37,876 nucleotides of DNA from RGIG8745 sp045576655 (GTDB lineage: Bacteria; Bacteroidota; Bacteroidia; Bacteroidales; Bacteroidaceae): positions 1 to 37,876 of the forward strand of contig JAZNGW010000021.1 in assembly GCA_045576655.1 (NCBI GenBank), read 5' to 3'. Within the stretch, counting starts at the first letter, position 1. Each line of letters starts with the position of its first letter. The translations under genes and the position numbers were made by a program. The notes below the pieces were generated by a model. That model searched no databases, was not told the DNA's origin, and worked only from the letters and a program-made list of their open reading frames with translations. Below, piece by piece: positions 1 to 7,647 of the stretch.

Positions 1-2
1 GC

Positions 3-167
3 ATGACGCCAGTACAGGCATCCAAGTGCGACGGAGAAATAAGCAAGAGGTGGACGAGCTACAGGGACATGGCCATAAAGAGGGCAATGGCAGACGCTGG
101 CGGCGCGGCAGAACTTATGCAGCCTGCAGCTGCAGGCAGCATAAGTGCCAGCAGACAACCAATATAG
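3..167 (+). CDS. possible 3' end of an unidentified gene entering from the left
   Basis: An open frame runs from the first bases of the window to a TAG at 165-167, giving 54 codons. It reads as a mixed, slightly alanine-rich C-terminus (for example MAIKRAMADAGGAAELMQ) and no family is recognised. The base composition here is clearly more GC-rich than the AT-rich stretch that follows, which fits the end of a gene. Against it, a long inverted repeat lies inside the frame, and the overlapping frame at 26-226 is also open. It may be the tail of a gene that starts outside the window or simply noncoding. Confidence 0.25.
   Translation: MTPVQASKCDGEISKRWTSYRDMAIKRAMADAGGAAELMQPAAAGSISASRQPI
114..145. 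repeat. 32-bp inverted repeat
   Basis: Two abutting 16-base arms, CTTATGCAGCCTGCAG and CTGCAGGCAGCATAAG, are complementary except at one position. There is no T-tract on either side, so it does not look like an ordinary intrinsic terminator. It could form a cruciform or hairpin, or be a symmetric protein site. Confidence 0.6.
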
Positions 168-312
168 CAAATAACAACCACAAAGGTCAACCCAAAACAC
201 AACTAAGCAAAAACATAGTCAACTAAATTTAAAACTAATCTTAAACCAAGTCAACCTAAGATATAAATAAGACGGAAAAGGTCAACCAAATTCGTTAAAC
301 CACAGTGGATAT
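154..312. repeat. array of about 32-bp period with GTCAAC cores
   Basis: GTCAAC starts at 186, 218, 250 and 281, and a one-mismatch copy (GACAAC) at 154, so the spacing is 32, 32, 32 and 31 bases. The core extends to about RGTCAACCnAA. The rest of each unit is AT-rich and diverged. The period is about three helical turns. No gene overlaps the array beyond the doubtful frame at 3-167. Confidence 0.6.
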
Positions 313-339
313 TTGAAAGCACCGAGGAGAAAAGTATAA

Positions 340-423
340 ATAAAACTTATATTTGTAAGAATAAAACTAATATTTATAAGAATAAAACTAATATTTATAT
401 AAATAAAACTATTATTTGTACAA
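340..423. repeat. four 21-bp AT-rich tandem units
   Basis: ATAAAACT begins at 340, 361, 382 and 403, exactly 21 bases apart. The rest of each unit is close to ATATTTRTAAGA. A strict two-turn period with AAAA tracts in phase suggests intrinsically curved DNA or a row of protein sites. Recent tandem duplication is the simple alternative. Confidence 0.8.
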
Positions 424-593
424 ATATTACTTTAATTTATAGTTTTTAGCGGGGAAGTGATAAGTTTAGAGCGGGGTTGTGTTAAGTTTTCAGCGAGGTT
501 TTACTGATTTTGAACGTTGATGATGTTGGAATGTGGCTGATTTCCAGAAAATTGATGGAAAATTGATGTTTAGGACATATATCCGTGAATGAC

Positions 594-620
594 TGAGACG
601 CCACAATGTGACGTCTCTAC
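594..620. repeat. REP-like palindrome, copy 1
   Basis: GAGACGCCACA and TGTGACGTCTC form an 11-base stem with one mismatch. The whole stretch from TGAGACG to CTCTAC recurs identically at 25696-25722, and a related palindrome lies at 25582-25610. Dispersed intergenic palindromes of this kind are typical of REP elements moved by RAYT transposases. No RAYT gene is in the window. Confidence 0.65.
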
Positions 621-627
621 GATGAAT

Positions 628-720
628 AACGGGAACGAGAGCGATGACGGGAATGGGAACGATGATGATAACGGGAACGATAACGGGAACGATAACGATA
701 ACGGGAACGATGATGGGAAC
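628..720. repeat. degenerate GGGAACGATAAC tandem array
   Basis: Units built from GGGAACGATAAC and GGGAACGATGATG recur about seven times, with 6-base sub-periods. The reverse strand gives a valine/isoleucine/proline repeat in an open frame (490-738), which is a consequence of the repeat and not a credible protein. The purine-rich strand is always the plus strand. Confidence 0.75.
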
Positions 721-851
721 TAAGAGTGTGAAATACATTTCGTCCTTGCAGATTAAAGCGGGAGCGAAATCTGTAAATGGGAATGGTAGCGGTCTCTACA
801 TATTATCCCCTTAACTCTTCCTCCTTAAATATTAATCCTCAACTCTTAACA

Positions 852-1769
852 TTATGCTTGTCGGTTTTTTGCGCTTCGGCTATAGTTGACCATAATGACT
901 CCTGCGAAGACCATTAGGGCTGCGAGTGTCTTTTGCCAGGTCAGCTGATCCATGCCGATGTAGATGCTTATGGCTACTGCTATGATGGGTTGCAGGTAGG
1001 AGTACATGCTTACGAGTGTGGGGCGGATGCGCTTCTGGCCTACGGGAATGAGGAAGTAGGTGATGAATGTGGCGCATACGATGAGGAAGGTGAGTTCGGA
1101 GAGGTATGTGGGTGTGAGTTGGAGGGTGTTGAATGTTGCCAATTCGCTTGCTCCCCAGGGCAGGGTGAGGAAGGTGGCGAAGAGGAATATCCACTTTGTG
1201 AAGGTGATGACTGAATATTTCTGTATGAGGGGTTTGAATATTCCGAGGTAAAGGGCGAAGCTTAGTCCGTTGGCTATCATGAGCAGGATGCCTGTGAGGT
1301 TGGTCTGTGTGGCGGTGCTTGCTCGTTGTGTGCTGTTTGTTATCAGGAAGATGATGCCGAGGAAACTGAGAAAGACTCCTCCGGCTTTGCGCCATGTGAT
1401 GGGTTCCTTCAGTGTGTAGGCGGCTATGAACATGGTGAAGATGGGGGAGAGCGAACTTACGATGGAGCAGTCCATCGGGGTGATTTCAGGGATTGCCATC
1501 AGGAAGGTGATTTGTGTGATGAAGAATCCCAGTACGGATGCCATGAGTATTTTGAACAGGTCTTTTTTCTCGACGTGCTCTTTTGTGGTGAAGAGTGATA
1601 TGGACCAGAAGAGCAGGGCTGCTCCGAGTGAGCGGATGAAGAACAGGGTTATCGGGGTGAAGATGTTGCTGCTGGTGAGGTCTTTGCATACGATGATGTT
1701 AATGCCGAATATGGCGTATGCGATGAAGCAGGCGATGTGTCCGATTGCTTTTCCTTGTGTGCGTTCCAT
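852..1769 (-). CDS. EamA/DMT-family membrane transporter
   Basis: The 305-residue protein has about ten hydrophobic segments arranged as two EamA repeats (roughly residues 8-145 and 160-298), the usual length and plan of the drug/metabolite transporter superfamily in the inner membrane. The first helix carries the typical start of these proteins (IAYAIFGINIIVCKDL). The second repeat ends in a proline-containing YSYLQPIIAVAISI stretch common to the family. The substrate cannot be told; family members export amino acids, metabolites or drugs. It starts 11 bases after the TPR gene and is probably the last gene of the ruvX-def-TPR operon. It ends before a repeat-rich gap. Confidence 0.88.
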   Translation of the reverse strand: MERTQGKAIGHIACFIAYAIFGINIIVCKDLTSSNIFTPITLFFIRSLGAALLFWSISLFTTKEHVEKKDLFKILMASVLGFFITQITFLMAIPEITPMDCSIVSSLSPIFTMFIAAYTLKEPITWRKAGGVFLSFLGIIFLITNSTQRASTATQTNLTGILLMIANGLSFALYLGIFKPLIQKYSVITFTKWIFLFATFLTLPWGASELATFNTLQLTPTYLSELTFLIVCATFITYFLIPVGQKRIRPTLVSMYSYLQPIIAVAISIYIGMDQLTWQKTLAALMVFAGVIMVNYSRSAKNRQA

Positions 1770-1780
1770 GTCGTGGAGTG

Positions 1781-3799
1781 CTATTGATTTTGCTTCTGGT
1801 GTTTTTTGATGATGCTATAGGCTGAGTACAGGCCTAGTTCACCTGCCCGGCTGAGGTTGGTGATGGCTTCTGGGGTTTTGCCTTGCTGTATGAGTATGAT
1901 GCCTTTGTTGTAGTATGCTTCGGCGAAATCGGGGTTGAGCTTGATGGCTGTGTCGTAGTCTTTTATGGCAGTGTCGTAGTCGGACAGTGCCATTTCGGTT
2001 GCGCCTTTGTTGTAGTATGCTTCGGCGAAGTCGGGGTTCCGGGATATGGCTTTCTCGAAGTTTTTGATTGCTTCGTGGTAGTGGTATGCCTTGATGCTGT
2101 TGTTTGTTGTTGCGTCTTTTTGGTTGCCTGGCGATGCTATGTATGCGTATGCTTCAGCGTGTTTGTAGTGTGCTACGCCTTTGCCGAAGTAGGAGAGGGA
2201 TGGGTATATGTTTTCGGCGATGCTGGCGTCGAACATTTCCATTGCTTTCTCAAATTCGTTGACGAGCATGTATTCAAGTGCGATGGAGAATGCTTCGTTG
2301 GGTGTTAGGTCGGTTTTGCTTTGAAGGTATGCTATGTGGTTTATGTGTTCGCTGAATTTCTGGTCGTTGAGGTTTATGGCATGGTTGTTCATCAACAACT
2401 TGTGTGGCAGGGTCTTGCTGCTGTTGGCGTTGCTGATTTCGGCGTTGTATGTGTTGTAGGCTTGTATTTTGTTCGGGTTTTCGTAGTATGTGAGTGTGAA
2501 GATGTCTTGTGGTTTAAGCGAGGTTCTGATATTCTGCACTTTGCCTCGGTATTCGTTTTTGTAGGTCGGCTGGTTGCTTTCTTCATCCTCGATGATCGGA
2601 CTTTTGTATTCGTCAAGGTTTACTTTTGACTTTTTGCGTGCCTTGTTTTTCTGTTGGTTGGTGTTTGTGGAATAGCCGTATTGGTAGGCTATCTGCTCCT
2701 TTAGCACGTGCTCTTCGTCGGCGAGCGCTCCTTTTGTGTCTCCGATTTTACGGCGTGCTTCGGCACGTTTCTGGTATCCGAGGAGGAATTTAGGATATTC
2801 GTTGATGACGGTGGTGTAGTCACGTATTGCTCCGCGGTAGTCGCCGGTTTCGTCAAGTAGGGTGGCACGGTTGAATATCGCCATTATGTCATCGGGGTCG
2901 ATGCTGATGATGTAGTTGAAGTCGTTGATGGCGAGGTTGTTCTCACCCACATTGGCGCGCAGAAGGCCTCGGTTGTAGCGTGCGATGAAGTTTGTGGAAT
3001 CGAGTTCGATAGCTGTGTTGTAGTCGGACATGGCTCCTCGATAGTTGTTTTGTTGGTAGCGGCAGAGTCCACGGTTGATGTAGTAGCCTGCGTATCGAGG
3101 TTTGATGTTAATGGCTTTGTCCAGATATTGTTCTGCTCCGTTGTAGTCTTCTTTTGCCATACGGAGGGTAGACTTGATGCTTATGGCCTGAAGGTTGTGG
3201 GACGCCAACTGTAGTGCTTTGTCAATGAGTTCTTCGGCTGTGACAGAGTCTTTATTCTCAAGTTTGATGTTTGCCTTGAGACAGTAGTTTTCGGCATTCT
3301 TTGGCCATTTCTTTATCATGCCGTCGGCTATGGAGTCGGCGGCGTGCCAATTCTCTAATTTGATGTGGCAGATGGCGAGGTTGTGGAGGACGGAGCGGTT
3401 GTTCGGTTCGAAGGAAGCGGACTTTGTGTAGTCTTCCGTAGCGAGTTCGTATTTGCCCATGTTGAGGCGTGCCAAACCTCTGACTTGATAACTGCTGGGG
3501 AAAAACGGTCCTTTGTCGATTGACTTGGTGCAGTCTGCTTCTGCTCCGATGTAGTCTTCAAGATAGAATTTAGCCAAGCCGCGATAGAAGTAGGGTTCGT
3601 ACAGGTAGGGCTTGGAGTTGATGATGAGGTTGAAGTACTGTATGGCCAAAACATAGTCGTCGAAGTACATGGCATTCTTTCCTATTGTCATCATGCGGTC
3701 GGTGTTGATTTGTGCGCTGACCTTGGTTGATGGCAACAGGAGTAGGATTGTGCTTATTGCTAATAGGCGGATAAATGCTTTGAGATAGTGCAATGACAA
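1781..3799 (-). CDS. secreted tetratricopeptide-repeat protein
   Basis: This 672-residue protein begins with a signal peptide (hydrophobic core LLAISTILLLLPSTKVSA, cleavage likely before QIN). About ten TPR units cover residues 35-375 (for example YYNKGATEMALSDYDTAIKD-type units). A lysine-rich, low-complexity linker follows at about 376-480, and a second TPR block at about 500-660. The last two full units are nearly identical (NPDFAEAYYNKG occurs twice), a sign of recent internal duplication. TPR solenoids bind other proteins, so a periplasmic or outer-membrane scaffold role is likely but no partner is shown. It lies between def and the EamA gene, with gaps of 42 and 11 bases. A TPR gene next to ruvX-def is, from memory, a common arrangement in Bacteroidales. 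Confidence 0.85.
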   Translation of the reverse strand: MSLHYLKAFIRLLAISTILLLLPSTKVSAQINTDRMMTIGKNAMYFDDYVLAIQYFNLIINSKPYLYEPYFYRGLAKFYLEDYIGAEADCTKSIDKGPFFPSSYQVRGLARLNMGKYELATEDYTKSASFEPNNRSVLHNLAICHIKLENWHAADSIADGMIKKWPKNAENYCLKANIKLENKDSVTAEELIDKALQLASHNLQAISIKSTLRMAKEDYNGAEQYLDKAINIKPRYAGYYINRGLCRYQQNNYRGAMSDYNTAIELDSTNFIARYNRGLLRANVGENNLAINDFNYIISIDPDDIMAIFNRATLLDETGDYRGAIRDYTTVINEYPKFLLGYQKRAEARRKIGDTKGALADEEHVLKEQIAYQYGYSTNTNQQKNKARKKSKVNLDEYKSPIIEDEESNQPTYKNEYRGKVQNIRTSLKPQDIFTLTYYENPNKIQAYNTYNAEISNANSSKTLPHKLLMNNHAINLNDQKFSEHINHIAYLQSKTDLTPNEAFSIALEYMLVNEFEKAMEMFDASIAENIYPSLSYFGKGVAHYKHAEAYAYIASPGNQKDATTNNSIKAYHYHEAIKNFEKAISRNPDFAEAYYNKGATEMALSDYDTAIKDYDTAIKLNPDFAEAYYNKGIILIQQGKTPEAITNLSRAGELGLYSAYSIIKKHQKQNQ

Positions 3800-3841
3800 C
3801 TTGTTTTTGGTTGGTTTGTTTCTTTGCCTCGTTTGGGGTCT

Positions 3842-4396
3842 TTATCTGTTTGGTTTTGTTTTGTAGGAGCAGTTGAATTTGCCTTTTGTCAGTGCGATGA
3901 GTTTCGACTTAAGTATTTGCTTGCGGAAGCCTGAAAGGTGGTCGATGAAGAGTTTTCCTTCCAAATGGTCGAATTCGTGCTGCATGGCTCTTGCCAAGAA
4001 TCCGTCAACCCATTCGTCGTGCTCGTTCATGTCTTCGTCGAGGTATTTTACGTGAATCTTAGACGGGCGTTTTACGGATTCGTGTATTCCTGGTACGCTC
4101 AGGCATCCTTCTTCCATCTGGCATGTTTCTTCGCTCACCTCAATAATGTGCGGGTTGATGAAAGCGCGGAGGTAGCCTTTGTATTCGGGATATTCTTCGC
4201 TGATGACATCCAAGTCGATGACAACAACTCTGATTGGCAGTCCTATTTGTGGGGCTGCAAGTCCTACGCCTTCAGCTCTCTGCATGGTTTCAAACATGTT
4301 GCTTATCAACTCTTTGAGATTTGGGTAATCAGGTGTTATGTCTTCTGCCTTTTTGCGAAGTACCGGTTGCCCTAAGATGTACATTGGAAGTATCAT
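3842..4396 (-). CDS. def: peptide deformylase
   Basis: It removes the formyl group from the N-terminal methionine of new proteins in the cytoplasm. All three deformylase motifs are present: GVGLAAPQIG (motif 1, about residue 43), EGCLSVPG (motif 2, with the metal-binding Cys) and QHEFDHLEG (motif 3, with HExxDH metal ligands and catalytic Glu). The length of 184 residues is normal. It lies 43 bases after ruvX and 42 before the TPR gene, on the same strand, so it is probably cotranscribed from the promoter at 4874-4881. Confidence 0.97.
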   Translation of the reverse strand: MILPMYILGQPVLRKKAEDITPDYPNLKELISNMFETMQRAEGVGLAAPQIGLPIRVVVIDLDVISEEYPEYKGYLRAFINPHIIEVSEETCQMEEGCLSVPGIHESVKRPSKIHVKYLDEDMNEHDEWVDGFLARAMQHEFDHLEGKLFIDHLSGFRKQILKSKLIALTKGKFNCSYKTKPNR

Positions 4397-4439
4397 AGTG
4401 ATTGATATTTAGTCGTTGTGTTAGTGGATGTTTTTAGTT

Positions 4440-4865
4440 TTAGATGCTTCTCATTCTTTTTGCCTCCATATAATCTTGGAGTATGATTGTGGCGCTGATT
4501 TTATCAACCAGTTCCTTGTTGCGTCTGTTCATCTTTCCTATGCCGCTTTCAAGAATTGTCTTATGGGCAAGTACGGATGTGAAGCGCTCGTCGTAATAAA
4601 TGATATTGATGTTCGGATAGAGTTTGCGCAGACGATTGACGAACGGTGTTATGCGTTTAAGGTTTTCGGAGTCTTCACCGTTTGTCTGTTTGGGGTATCC
4701 GACTACGATTTCAGAAACGTCTTCCTTGTTGAGATAATTTTGGATGAAGTCGAACAAGGTGCTGGTCGCAACGGTTTCCAGTCCGTTGGCGATTATCTGC
4801 ATTGGGTCGGTTGCAGCAATCCCTGTGCGTTTCGCTCCATAGTCTATTGCCAATATTCTGCTCAT
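4440..4865 (-). CDS. ruvX: RuvX/YqgF family RNase H-fold nuclease
   Basis: The 141-residue protein starts MSRILAIDYGAKRTGIA, the standard N-terminus with the first catalytic Asp of the RNase H fold. VVGYPKQTNGE and YDERFTS (second acidic motif) follow, and EAKR near the end. Family members are linked to pre-16S rRNA 5' maturation and are also called Holliday junction resolvase-like. An upstream in-frame ATG at 4919 would add 18 unrelated residues, lies within the terminator hairpin of spt and sits upstream of the TAATTTTG promoter box. The start at 4865 is therefore chosen. That leaves almost no 5' leader. Confidence 0.93.
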   Translation of the reverse strand: MSRILAIDYGAKRTGIAATDPMQIIANGLETVATSTLFDFIQNYLNKEDVSEIVVGYPKQTNGEDSENLKRITPFVNRLRKLYPNINIIYYDERFTSVLAHKTILESGIGKMNRRNKELVDKISATIILQDYMEAKRMRSI

Positions 4866-4873
4866 GTAAGTTG

Positions 4874-4881
4874 CAAAATTA
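4874..4881 (-). promoter_or_regulatory. -7 box of the ruvX-def operon promoter
   Basis: TAATTTTG matches the Bacteroidota -7 element TAnnTTTG. Its last base is only 8 bases before the ruvX ATG, so the transcript should start within a few bases of the start codon. Confidence 0.6.
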
Positions 4882-4909
4882 CATTTTTTGGATGAATTAT
4901 CAAACAAAA

Positions 4910-4948
4910 CCTGAACCATTGCCTTGCAAGAAGGTGCAATGATTCAGG
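4910..4948. terminator. intrinsic terminator after spt
   Basis: 13-base arms CCTGAACCATTGC and GCAATGATTCAGG pair with one mismatch. On the minus strand the stem is followed by TTTTGTTTG, which suits the end of spt. A T-rich tract on the other side means it could work in both directions. Confidence 0.8.
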
Positions 4949-4974
4949 CTTTTATATTTTATTATGATTTTTTA

Positions 4975-6159
4975 TTATAGAACGCCGACTTCCTTGAAAC
5001 TGTCGAGTAGGATAGAGACGCATCTGTCAACTTGTTCCTTTGTGTGTGTTGCCATGAGCGCTACTCTGACGAGTGTGTCTTGTGGTGCACATGCAGGAGG
5101 TATAACTGGGTTGATAAATACTCCCTTGTCGAAGGCAAGTTTTGTCACTTGGAAAGTTTTTGCTGCATCGCGAACGTAGAGCGGAATGATAGGGCTTTCT
5201 GTGTCGCCAATCTCGAATCCTGCTTCTTTGAACTGCTTCAATGCGTAGTTTGTGATTTTCCACAAGTTTTCCTGACGTTCAGGTTCTGTTTTCAGGATGT
5301 GGAGCGCTTCCATTGCGGCTGCTGTTGCGGCAGGTGTGTTACTTGCACTGAATATGTAAGTTCTTGATGTGTGGCGGAGGTAGTTGATTGTATCTTTGTC
5401 GGCAGCGATAAATCCGCCGATAGATGCCAAAGATTTACTGAATGTACCCATAATGAGGTCTACATCCTCTGTAACTCCGAAATGGTCGCATGAACCGCGT
5501 CCGTTACGTCCGAAAACACCAAGTCCGTGTGCTTCGTCGACCATCAAGTTGGCATTGTATTTCTTTTTTAACTCTACAATCTCAGGGAGTTTGGCCAAAT
5601 CGCCTTCCATCGAAAATACTCCGTCGGTGACAATGAGCTTTATAGCTTCTGGACGACAACGCTTAAGTTCTCTTTCGAGGTCGTTCATGTCGTTGTGCTT
5701 GTAGTGCAGATATGTGGAATAAGACAATCTGCGACCGTCAACAATGGATGCGTGGTCTCTGTCATCTCCGAGAATGTAGTCGTTGCGTCCTGTAAGGCAC
5801 GAAACAACACCTGCATTAACGGTGAATCCTGTTGAATAAACTAATGCTTCTTCTTTTCCGACAAATTCTGCCAATTCATTTTCTAATTGAACATGCAAAT
5901 CTAATGTACCGTTGAGAAAACGTGAACCAGCACAACCTGTTCCGTATTTTTTAGTGGCGTTGATAGCGGCATCGATAATTCGTTTGTCGTAGGTAAGTCC
6001 CATATAAGAGTTAGAACCAAACATTAGGACTTTCTTTCCGCTCATGGTTACTTCCGTATCCTGATGGCTATCAATTTCTCTGAAGTAAGGGTAGATGCCC
6101 ATGTCCATATATTTCTGTGGCTCTCTAAACTTACTCAATTTTTCTTGTAGTAGACCCAT
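4975..6159 (-). CDS. spt: serine palmitoyltransferase (PLP-dependent)
   Basis: It joins serine and a long-chain acyl-CoA to 3-ketosphinganine, the first step of bacterial sphingolipid synthesis. The 394-residue protein has the alpha-oxoamine synthase fold: GSNSYMGL and GSRFLNGTLDLH near the N-terminus, DDRDHASIVDGRR, VDEAHGLGVFG (Asp contacting PLP) and FSKSLASIGG with the PLP-binding Lys at about 240. The ends MGLLQEKLSKF and PACAPQDTLVRVALMATHT match what I recall of the Bacteroides enzyme closely. This separates it from 2-amino-3-ketobutyrate CoA ligase and AONS, the other family members. It is followed by its own terminator and faces a lipid kinase gene. Confidence 0.9.
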   Translation of the reverse strand: MGLLQEKLSKFREPQKYMDMGIYPYFREIDSHQDTEVTMSGKKVLMFGSNSYMGLTYDKRIIDAAINATKKYGTGCAGSRFLNGTLDLHVQLENELAEFVGKEEALVYSTGFTVNAGVVSCLTGRNDYILGDDRDHASIVDGRRLSYSTYLHYKHNDMNDLERELKRCRPEAIKLIVTDGVFSMEGDLAKLPEIVELKKKYNANLMVDEAHGLGVFGRNGRGSCDHFGVTEDVDLIMGTFSKSLASIGGFIAADKDTINYLRHTSRTYIFSASNTPAATAAAMEALHILKTEPERQENLWKITNYALKQFKEAGFEIGDTESPIIPLYVRDAAKTFQVTKLAFDKGVFINPVIPPACAPQDTLVRVALMATHTKEQVDRCVSILLDSFKEVGVL

Positions 6160-6278
6160 AATAAATTTGTGTTTTTGTCTTGAAGTCTTTGTGAGACAGA
6201 CTTTTACACTATCAATTGGTTATATTATTATGTTTATTAATAGTAATAAAACTATTACTCATCTTTAATTCCAGTGTG

Positions 6279-6286
6279 CAAAGTTA
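6279..6286 (-). promoter_or_regulatory. -7 box of the spt promoter
   Basis: TAACTTTG fits TAnnTTTG. No clear TTTG is seen at the -33 position. It would give a leader of about 115 bases. Confidence 0.5.
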
Positions 6287-6380
6287 AGCAAAAAATGCTA
6301 CTTGGCATACCTTTTTAATAAAAAAACCTTTGTATTGGTAAAACTATTTGCTGTGAGAGCGGTTTTATCTTTAAATTCAT

Positions 6381-6388
6381 TAATTTTG
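6381..6388 (+). promoter_or_regulatory. -7 box of the lipid kinase promoter
   Basis: TAATTTTG fits TAnnTTTG and lies about 90 bases before the start codon at 6479. The -33 element is not clear. Confidence 0.5.
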
Positions 6389-6478
6389 CATATAATTGCG
6401 AGTAGTAGGCATAATGTGGATTTTTCCAGTTCTTTTAAAGGGACTCTCCTTCGTAACTATTGACCTGAATTTGTTTTT

Positions 6479-7537
6479 ATGAAAAAGAAAATAGTATTTA
6501 TAGTTAACCCTATATCAGGAGCTCAGCAGAAATCTGTTATATTGTCACAGATTGAGCGTGCGATAGATACGGCAAAATTTGACTTTGAGATAGTGAAGAC
6601 AGCCCATGCAGGGCATGCTACTCAATTAGCGGAGAAGGCTGTGTCTGATGGAGTTGATATTGTTTGTGCTGTAGGGGGAGACGGTACTGTTAACGAGACA
6701 GCTAGGGCTTTGTTGCATACAAATACAGCGTTAGCTATAATACCTTGCGGTTCAGGCAATGGTTTGGCAAGACATCTTCATATACCGATTGATCCCATAC
6801 GTGCTGTTGAACTTATTGATGAGGGTAATGTGTCTGACATTGATTATGGTATAGTTAATGACAGACCCTTCTTTTGTATCTGTGGCGTGGGGTTTGATGC
6901 CCATGTTTCAATGAAATTTGCTGAAGCTGGTAGACGTGGTCCTATAACTTATGTGGAGAATGTGATAAAAAGTCTGAAGTATTCTCCGCGCGAATATGAA
7001 CTTGAAATTTATAATGGTGGTGATGTGCGCAGTGCGACCTATAAGGCTTTTCTGATATCGTGTGCCAATGCTTCCCAGTACGGTAATAACGCATATATAG
7101 CGCCTCAAGCGTCTGTTCGTGATGGTGTCATGGATGTGACTATTATTGAACCGTTTAATTTTATTGATGCTCCTATAATTGCGGTACAACTATTTAACGG
7201 AACAATTGACAAGAATGTGCGTATCAAGACTTTCAGATGTGAGAAATTGGTTATAAATAGAAAGAAACCTGGTGCAATGCATAGCGACGGCGAACCATCG
7301 AAAGCGGATTCCAGGGTGGTTGTGGAAATTATAAAAGGAGGCCTTAAATGTATTTGTCCCCAAAACGAAGGAGTGCGTGAATTCGGGGATAACATACAGT
7401 CTATGATTGAAGAGCAAGTGTCGAACTTGAGAATTAGGTCTGAACAGATGTTATTGTCTACCAAACAGACTCAGCGACGCATTGCAACAATGAATAAAAA
7501 TGTATTAGATAAGGTCGGTAAGGTTAGAATGCATTGA
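6479..7537 (+). CDS. diacylglycerol-kinase-family lipid kinase
   Basis: The 352-residue protein belongs to the DgkB/YegS/sphingosine-kinase-like family, which phosphorylates lipid hydroxyl groups with ATP. Visible are FIVNPISGAQQK (N-terminal P-loop substitute), the nucleotide-binding AVGGDGTVNETA at about residue 64, IIPCGSGNGLARHL and GVGFDAHVS, then CANASQYGNNAYIAP. About 50 extra C-terminal residues (from about 300) are polar and helical, longer than usual. It is divergent from spt. Because family members act on diacylglycerol, ceramide or sphingoid bases, a sphingolipid substrate is a reasonable inference, but the sequence does not prove it. Cytosolic, membrane-associated. Confidence 0.88.
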   Translation: MKKKIVFIVNPISGAQQKSVILSQIERAIDTAKFDFEIVKTAHAGHATQLAEKAVSDGVDIVCAVGGDGTVNETARALLHTNTALAIIPCGSGNGLARHLHIPIDPIRAVELIDEGNVSDIDYGIVNDRPFFCICGVGFDAHVSMKFAEAGRRGPITYVENVIKSLKYSPREYELEIYNGGDVRSATYKAFLISCANASQYGNNAYIAPQASVRDGVMDVTIIEPFNFIDAPIIAVQLFNGTIDKNVRIKTFRCEKLVINRKKPGAMHSDGEPSKADSRVVVEIIKGGLKCICPQNEGVREFGDNIQSMIEEQVSNLRIRSEQMLLSTKQTQRRIATMNKNVLDKVGKVRMH

Positions 7538-7564
7538 TGCGGTTGGGTGCCTAACAATAAGTTG

Positions 7565-7598
7565 AAACGATGGGAGTTCTTGTGAACAACCATCGTTT
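7565..7598. terminator. intrinsic terminator after the lipid kinase
   Basis: AAACGATGG and CCATCGTTT form a perfect 9-base outer stem, with GTTC/GAAC extending it inside, followed by TTTTC. The A-rich left side could also let it serve the leftward YqiA-like gene. Confidence 0.75.
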
Positions 7599-7647
7599 TC
7601 AGTTTATAGTTATTAATAAAGAATGTAGCGCGATACTATTGTGTTGG

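Larger units (their letters stand above)
168..851. other. 684-bp repeat-rich intergenic region
   Basis: No convincing gene lies here. The open frames seen are by-products of low-complexity repeats. The region holds most of the 32-bp-period array, the 21-bp tandem repeat (340-423), a REP-like palindrome (594-620) and a 12-bp-type tandem array (628-720). The EamA gene ends at its right edge, pointing into it. Confidence 0.7.
6160..6478. other. divergent intergenic region between spt and the lipid kinase
   Basis: The 319 bases carry one -7 box for each direction (6279-6286 leftward, 6381-6388 rightward), about 95 bases apart. AT-rich DNA includes an AATAGT/ACTATT dyad near 6240. The leaders are about 115 and 85 bases. 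No small gene is seen. Confidence 0.6.

Noticed and set aside
26..226. 66-residue basic protein
   Set aside because: It has odd Arg/His/Gln-rich composition, no recognisable start signal, and runs into the 32-bp-period array.
154..312. CRISPR-like array
   Set aside because: The 32-bp step leaves only about 10 conserved bases and AT-rich remnants between them, so it cannot be a repeat-spacer array.
490..738. 82-residue hydrophobic protein on the minus strand
   Set aside because: Its Val/Ile/Pro repeat is the direct translation of a 12-bp tandem DNA repeat, and it runs through a REP palindrome.
1426..1809. 127-residue open frame opposite the EamA gene
   Set aside because: It is one of many long antisense frames caused by the codon use of the real gene; it has no domain and no promoter.
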